Part shown: positions 7,065 through 10,281 of the stretch, one piece after another
Numbering within the stretch: position 1 is the first letter of the stretch
Layout: every line of letters begins with the position of its first letter
DNA from: Anaerolineae bacterium
GTDB taxonomy: Bacteria > Chloroflexota > Anaerolineae > Anaerolineales > E44-bin32
Assembly: GCA_030598885.1 (NCBI GenBank)
Contig: JAUVOZ010000063.1
Coordinates: 1-10,281 of the forward strand
Length of the DNA: 10,281 nt
Direction: 5' to 3'
The notes under the pieces: model-generated
Told to the model about the DNA's origin: nothing
The model's input: the letters and a program-made list of their open reading frames with translations, nothing else
Databases searched by the model: none
Translations under genes and position numbers: made by a program

Positions 7065-7697
7065 ATGCCTACTGAACCTGCAATAAAGCGAACGATTGCC
7101 TTCTTTGATGGTCAGAACCTTTTCCATGCTGTCAAGGTGGCCTTTGGCTACACCTATCCTAACTTTGACGCGTTGAAGCTGCCGCAAACCATCTGTCAGC
7201 AGCAGGGGTGGAATCTGATCAAGGTCTGTTTCTATACTGGCGTCCCTGACCTGCAGGACAATCCTAAGGGGCATTACTTCTGGAGGAATAAATTAGCAGC
7301 GATGGGGCGGCAAGGGATAAAGGTCTATTCCAGGTCCCTGGTCTACCGCAACCAGACGATAAAGCTCCCTGATGACACTGAGCATACCTTCCTTGTAGCC
7401 TCGGAGAAAGGTATAGATATTCGGCTCGCATTGGATATCATCCGAATGGGATTGGATGGTGAGTATGATGTCGCTCTGGTTTTTAGCCAAGACCAAGACC
7501 TTTCCGAGGTGGCAGATGAGATTCGAGACATTACCAAAGTCCAGGGACGGTGGATCAAGATTGCATCTTCTTTTCCCATAAGCCCTACATACCGTAATCG
7601 TCGAGGAATTGACAAGACCGATTGGATACCGATTGATCGACCGACCTACGATGCCTGCACAGATCCTCGGGATTACCGTCCGAAGCGGAAAACCTAA
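7065..7697 (+). CDS. NYN-domain (PIN-like) putative ribonuclease
   Basis: Protein of 210 residues with a NYN/LabA-type PIN-like fold. The first strand ends in Asp15 with FFDGQNL, the signature metal-binding Asp plus the following Asn. A second acidic cluster appears in KGIDIRLALDII (Asp118 and Asp124). The third is in VFSQDQDLSEVADEI (Asp143 and Asp145), corresponding to the usual S-x-D-x-D-F/L motif. Family members are metal-dependent RNases or RNA-binding regulators, and the target here is unknown. The C-terminus is family-like but unusual in detail (NRRGIDKTDWIPIDRPTYDA, then a basic tail). ATG 7065 is chosen because GGAGGG lies at 7055-7060. An upstream TTG in the same frame falls inside the terminator tail. 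The gene is directly preceded by the hairpin leader and followed by a HEPN-like remnant. Confidence 0.88.
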   Translation: MPTEPAIKRTIAFFDGQNLFHAVKVAFGYTYPNFDALKLPQTICQQQGWNLIKVCFYTGVPDLQDNPKGHYFWRNKLAAMGRQGIKVYSRSLVYRNQTIKLPDDTEHTFLVASEKGIDIRLALDIIRMGLDGEYDVALVFSQDQDLSEVADEIRDITKVQGRWIKIASSFPISPTYRNRRGIDKTDWIPIDRPTYDACTDPRDYRPKRKT

Positions 7698-7735
7698 GTT
7701 TGTCTGTTCCGACGGTTGCTGGCAGTTGAGCATGA

Positions 7736-8121
7736 TCCTCTGGGTCTGGCACCCAAATCGTCGCACTACTTGTCACCGCTGAACTTGGCTTTAGACAACC
7801 AGTCCAGCTCTTCAGTTCACTTTATAAACTGAGAACAAAAGATAAGGATGATTTAAAGAAGTTAAAGACTCTTCTTAAACAGATCGATGGCGTCAGTAAG
7901 AAAAGGAATGAGATGATTCATTCTGGGTTGAAGGGCTTACAGTAGAGAATGCGAAGAGATTCAGATTGGAAGCAAAAAGAAAGAAAGGATTTCGCCAGGA
8001 TTTCAATACAACTAGTGTTAATGAATTAGAAGCAATAGCTGTGTTTATTTCAAGAGTTGCTTATGAAGTATTGGAGTGCGAGTATCGGGTATCAAGTTGG
8101 CCGTTTGCTGTCAACATCTAG
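7736..8121 (+). pseudogene. Frameshifted, N-truncated HEPN-like gene remnant
   Basis: Two open segments in neighbouring frames read as one protein. The first (7736-about 7921) encodes GTQIVALLVTAELGFRQ, a Lys-rich helix and KKRNEMIHS, which carries the R-x4-H (RNxxxH) motif of HEPN ribonuclease domains. The second (from 7921, ending at TAG 8119-8121) encodes FWVEGLTVENAKRFRLEAKR, RKKGFRQDF and a helical end. The join falls at 7921-7924, so a single missing base explains the break; without it the first frame stops at 7943. No start codon or complete N-terminus is found. A further remnant in another frame (near QLSMILWVW, 7724-7750) suggests a second shift. Similar small HEPN-like proteins have a W soon after the RNxxxHS motif, as here. 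Either a true pseudogene or a sequencing error is possible. Confidence 0.6.
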
Positions 8122-8187
8122 TAACCGGATTCTTGATGGTCTTATTAGATGATTGTTGCATCATTGTTAGATTGTTCGGAGGACACT

Positions 8188-8616
8188 ATGGAATGCCAGA
8201 AATGCAATAAGGAAAAGAAGACCGGCTCTTATTACGAGTTCCACTATGGAAATACTTCGATGTCTGACATGGGACCAGTACCTTGGTCTCCCACCGGCAG
8301 AAGATATAAGGTCACTACTACCATTGAAGGCTCGAGACGCTCGTGGATTTGCCGAACGTGCGTGATCAAAGGGACCATAATGCCCATTGCCCTCGGTACA
8401 TTGCTTTGTGCATTGTTGCCGGCTACCATGGCACTAAGATTGATATATGCAGGGGAGATATCAGATCCGATTGCTTCCTTGGTGGGTGTGTTTCTGTTTA
8501 TATGTTTGTATCTTGGTGTTTATCAGATCGGAATGGGCATTGGTGAAATTGGCGTAAGCGGTGAAAATCGGGCAATTGAGGCTAATTCCTCCGAGTTACG
8601 TGAAGCCGGAGTATGA
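8188..8616 (+). CDS. Small zinc-ribbon protein with two membrane helices
   Basis: Unrecognised protein of 142 residues. Two CxxC pairs (Cys3/Cys6 in MECQKCNKE, Cys55/Cys58 in WICRTC) frame an approximately 50-residue polar loop and probably bind one zinc ion. Two hydrophobic helices follow (about 62-87, MPIALGTLLCALLPATMALRL, and 93-118, ASLVGVFLFICLYLGVYQIG), then a short polar tail. The predicted topology puts both the zinc module and the tail on the same side. ATG 8188 is preferred because GGAGGA lies at 8178-8183, four bases upstream. An earlier in-frame ATG at 8149 would add 13 residues without a ribosome-binding site. It sits 66 bases after the HEPN remnant in A/T-rich sequence. Function is unknown. 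Confidence 0.72.
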   Translation: MECQKCNKEKKTGSYYEFHYGNTSMSDMGPVPWSPTGRRYKVTTTIEGSRRSWICRTCVIKGTIMPIALGTLLCALLPATMALRLIYAGEISDPIASLVGVFLFICLYLGVYQIGMGIGEIGVSGENRAIEANSSELREAGV

Positions 8617-8871
8617 TAAGTTTCTTAACCATAGAGATTATAAGAAATTCAGGAAGAAGTCCATGGGGTTGTAATTTGCATTTCATACACTGCGCTGATA
8701 TGAGTACATTTTCAATCTTCCTCTCAAGCAAGAACGGAAAATCACTCGAGTAATTGAGGGAACGAGTTCGAGGACAGGATCCGGAGGGAATTCTCAATAA
8801 TAGGTATGATAGACTTACCAGACCATCTTCCAGCATAATGCCTGTGCTGGCTAACCAGAGACAACCTCCGG

Positions 8872-9441
8872 ATGCCCGATCTGAAACCCTGGAAAACCCT
8901 CCGCACCAAGTTGCTTCTCGATCGAGTCCCCTGGCTGCGCGTATACAGTGATAAAGTTGAACTTCCCGACGGGCGAGTGGTGGACGACTACCTGCGCCTG
9001 GAGCAACCCGACTTCGTCATGATCGTTCCCGTCCGATCTGGGCGCGAGATAGGACTGATTCGCGGTTACAAACACGGCGTCGGCGCAGTGGACATGCAAC
9101 CACCGGCTGGCTATGTCGAGAAGGACGAGGACGTCCTCATCACGGCACAGCGCGAACTGCTCGAGGAGACCGGCTGCCAAGCCGAGGTATGGTTTGAACT
9201 GGGATCGTACGTGATCAGCGGAAACCGAGGTACAGGCAGGGCTCACTTGTACCTGGCCACTGGCTGCCGACAGGTCGTCGAGCCAGACCCAGGGGATTTG
9301 GAGGAGCAGGAGGTGATTTGGCTATCTTTGGAGGAGGTGCAACAGCGTTGGACCGACGGTAAGTTCAGCCAAATGGCCACCGTTGCCGCTCTTGGCCTGG
9401 CGATCAACCGTCTGGGGATGGAGGACATTGACCCCTCATGA
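8872..9441 (+). CDS. NUDIX hydrolase (ADP-ribose pyrophosphatase-like)
   Basis: NUDIX hydrolase of 189 residues. The full 23-residue Nudix box is present at 80-102: Gly80, Glu86, then RELLEETGC (Arg94, Glu95, Glu98, Glu99, Gly101), so Mg2+-dependent pyrophosphohydrolase activity is expected. The N-terminal part (PWLRVYSDKVELPDGRVVDDY) and the PAGYVEKDE context match ADP-ribose/NDP-sugar-type NUDIX enzymes. The substrate cannot be fixed from sequence. The Shine-Dalgarno before ATG 8872 is weak. The stop codon overlaps the start of the methyltransferase gene (ATGA, 9438-9441), which implies translational coupling and coexpression. G+C content rises again here relative to the preceding A/T-rich region. 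Confidence 0.93.
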   Translation: MPDLKPWKTLRTKLLLDRVPWLRVYSDKVELPDGRVVDDYLRLEQPDFVMIVPVRSGREIGLIRGYKHGVGAVDMQPPAGYVEKDEDVLITAQRELLEETGCQAEVWFELGSYVISGNRGTGRAHLYLATGCRQVVEPDPGDLEEQEVIWLSLEEVQQRWTDGKFSQMATVAALGLAINRLGMEDIDPS

Positions 9442-10190
9442 ATCGTGACCTGAAGAAGGCTGCCCTGCGTGGAGAGCCCTCCTACGTCTGGCGGGCCGGT
9501 CAGGAACGTCGCCTGCGAATGATTCAACAAGCTGCAGGACCCTGCACGAGCGGTTGGGTGCTGGATAACGGCTGTGGAGTAGGCGCGTATCTCGAGCACC
9601 TGGCACAGGATGCGACGCTCGCCTTCGGTTTGGAATACGACATGGAACGGGCGGTCAAAGCAGGACGCCAATTACAAGTGGCGTGCGCTGCGGGGGAGAA
9701 TTTGCCGTACTCCTCCGATACTTTTGATCTGGTGCTCTCTCACGAAGTACTCGAGCATGTGGGTGACGACCGTGCAGCTATACAGGAGATAGTACGTGTG
9801 CTGCGCCGGCCCGACCCCGCTACAGGTCAGCCAGGCGGACGATTGGTGCTCTTCGTCCCCAATCGCGGCTACCCCTTTGAGACTCACGGCATCTATTGGC
9901 GGGACCGCTATTACTTCGGAAACATCCCTATGGTCAACTACTTGCCACGCGGGCTTAGAAACCGGTTGGCGCCCCACGTACGGGCATACTTACCACGCGA
10001 CCTTAAACGCCTCCTGGATGGGCTGCCAGTGCGGGTCATACAACGTACAGTGGTTTTTGGTGCCTACGATAATATCATCGCCCGCTGGTCGACCTTCGGT
10101 CGCTCCCTACGAGCGATCCTGCACTTCCTCGAACGCACCCCTCTGCGCGCCTTTGGACTATCTCACCTCTGGGTTGTGGAGAGGATATAA
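9438..10190 (+). CDS. Class I SAM-dependent methyltransferase
   Basis: Methyltransferase of 250 residues, Methyltransf_11-like. Motif I is VLDNGCGVGAYLEHL (about 41-55). Glu66 in FGLEYD is the likely ribose-binding acid. The AGENLPYSSDTFDLVLSHEV segment (about 85-104) carries motifs II-III, with the family-typical LEHVGDDRAAIQEIVRVL after it. The later half (PNRGYPFETHGIYW; FGLSHLWVVERI at the end) is less general and may form a substrate lid. Homologous proteins often sit in cell-surface glycan or lipid gene sets, but no such gene is in view, so the substrate is open. It is translationally coupled to the NUDIX gene by the ATGA overlap and followed by a strong hairpin. Confidence 0.9.
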   Translation: MNRDLKKAALRGEPSYVWRAGQERRLRMIQQAAGPCTSGWVLDNGCGVGAYLEHLAQDATLAFGLEYDMERAVKAGRQLQVACAAGENLPYSSDTFDLVLSHEVLEHVGDDRAAIQEIVRVLRRPDPATGQPGGRLVLFVPNRGYPFETHGIYWRDRYYFGNIPMVNYLPRGLRNRLAPHVRAYLPRDLKRLLDGLPVRVIQRTVVFGAYDNIIARWSTFGRSLRAILHFLERTPLRAFGLSHLWVVERI

Positions 10191-10192
10191 AC

Positions 10193-10225
10193 ACCTCCCC
10201 GCGTGCTCATAGCACGCGGGGAGGT
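10193..10225. terminator. 15-bp perfect hairpin after the methyltransferase gene
   Basis: ACCTCCCCGCGTGCT (10193-10207) and its exact complement (10211-10225) enclose a CAT loop, just 2 bases after the methyltransferase stop. The stem is very stable, but TAAGCC follows instead of a U-tract. It is therefore either an atypical terminator or a 3'-end stabiliser. On the - strand the sequence after the stem (GTTTATAT) is more U-rich, so it may serve a gene entering from the right. Confidence 0.55.
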
Positions 10226-10281
10226 TAAGCCATAGCCACTGTAAACAGAACCTTCCCTTAGATTACCTCAGGAATTGGTTT

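Noticed and set aside
7293..7766. 157-codon open frame on the - strand
   Set aside because: It overlaps the NYN gene, whose catalytic motifs are clear on the + strand. The opposite frame has no family-like composition.
8621..8647. Inverted repeat TTTCTTA/TAAGAAA after the zinc-ribbon gene
   Set aside because: The stem is only 7 A/T pairs with a 13-base loop and no T-run, too weak to call a terminator.
8805..8810. TATGAT as a -10 box for the NUDIX gene
   Set aside because: There is no acceptable -35 hexamer or TGN extension, so it is not distinguishable from chance in A/T-rich sequence.
6713..8871. CRISPR array, tRNA or insertion sequence in the gene-poor region
   Set aside because: No spaced direct repeats, cloverleaf with a T-loop GTTCRA, transposase motif or terminal inverted repeats were seen.
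8851..9246. 131-codon open frame on the - strand
   Set aside because: It is antisense to the NUDIX gene, including the Nudix box; its protein has no recognisable features.

Overview
This is a bacterial chromosomal window, most likely from an Anaerolineae-type member of the Chloroflexota. That placement is inferred from protein style: a glycine-rich lipoprotein beside a two-component pair, a membrane-anchored C39-peptidase/TPR protein, and a NUDIX-methyltransferase pair. No rRNA or other phylogenetic marker is present. Base composition is moderate through most genes. It becomes clearly A/T-rich in parts of 6713-7010 and 7780-8870, where the accessory-looking genes and most of the non-coding sequence lie.

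Layout. (1) 31-3226, + strand: a lipoprotein, an OmpR-type response regulator and a membrane histidine kinase, which form an envelope-sensing cluster. The regulator and kinase are 6 bases apart. (2) 3373-4599, - strand: a membrane-anchored C39-like cysteine peptidase with C-terminal TPRs. It has an extended -10 box placed so that its mRNA should be leaderless, and a perfect 14-base palindrome sits near -46. (3) 4729-6712, + strand: the ribosome-rescue hydrolase ArfB, a 2H phosphoesterase (2'-5' RNA ligase family) and a YdcF/SanA-type DUF218 membrane protein. (4) 6713-8616: a long gene-poor leader holding a promoter, a 16-base palindrome and a strong terminator-like hairpin directly before a NYN-domain (PIN-like nuclease) gene. 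Next come a frameshifted remnant of a HEPN-like gene and a small zinc-ribbon membrane protein. (5) 8872-10190, + strand: a NUDIX hydrolase and a SAM methyltransferase overlapping by ATGA, closed by a 15-bp perfect hairpin. The 8617-8871 stretch before the NUDIX gene holds only a weak A/T inverted repeat that I can see.

The genes do not form one pathway. Several act on RNA or translation (ArfB, 2H phosphoesterase, NYN, HEPN remnant), but they are not arranged as one operon. The best candidate for something undescribed is 6954-8121. There a compact promoter/two-hairpin/terminator unit reads as a small RNA or attenuator, attached to a NYN nuclease gene and followed by a decayed HEPN gene. All functional links in that region are inference.
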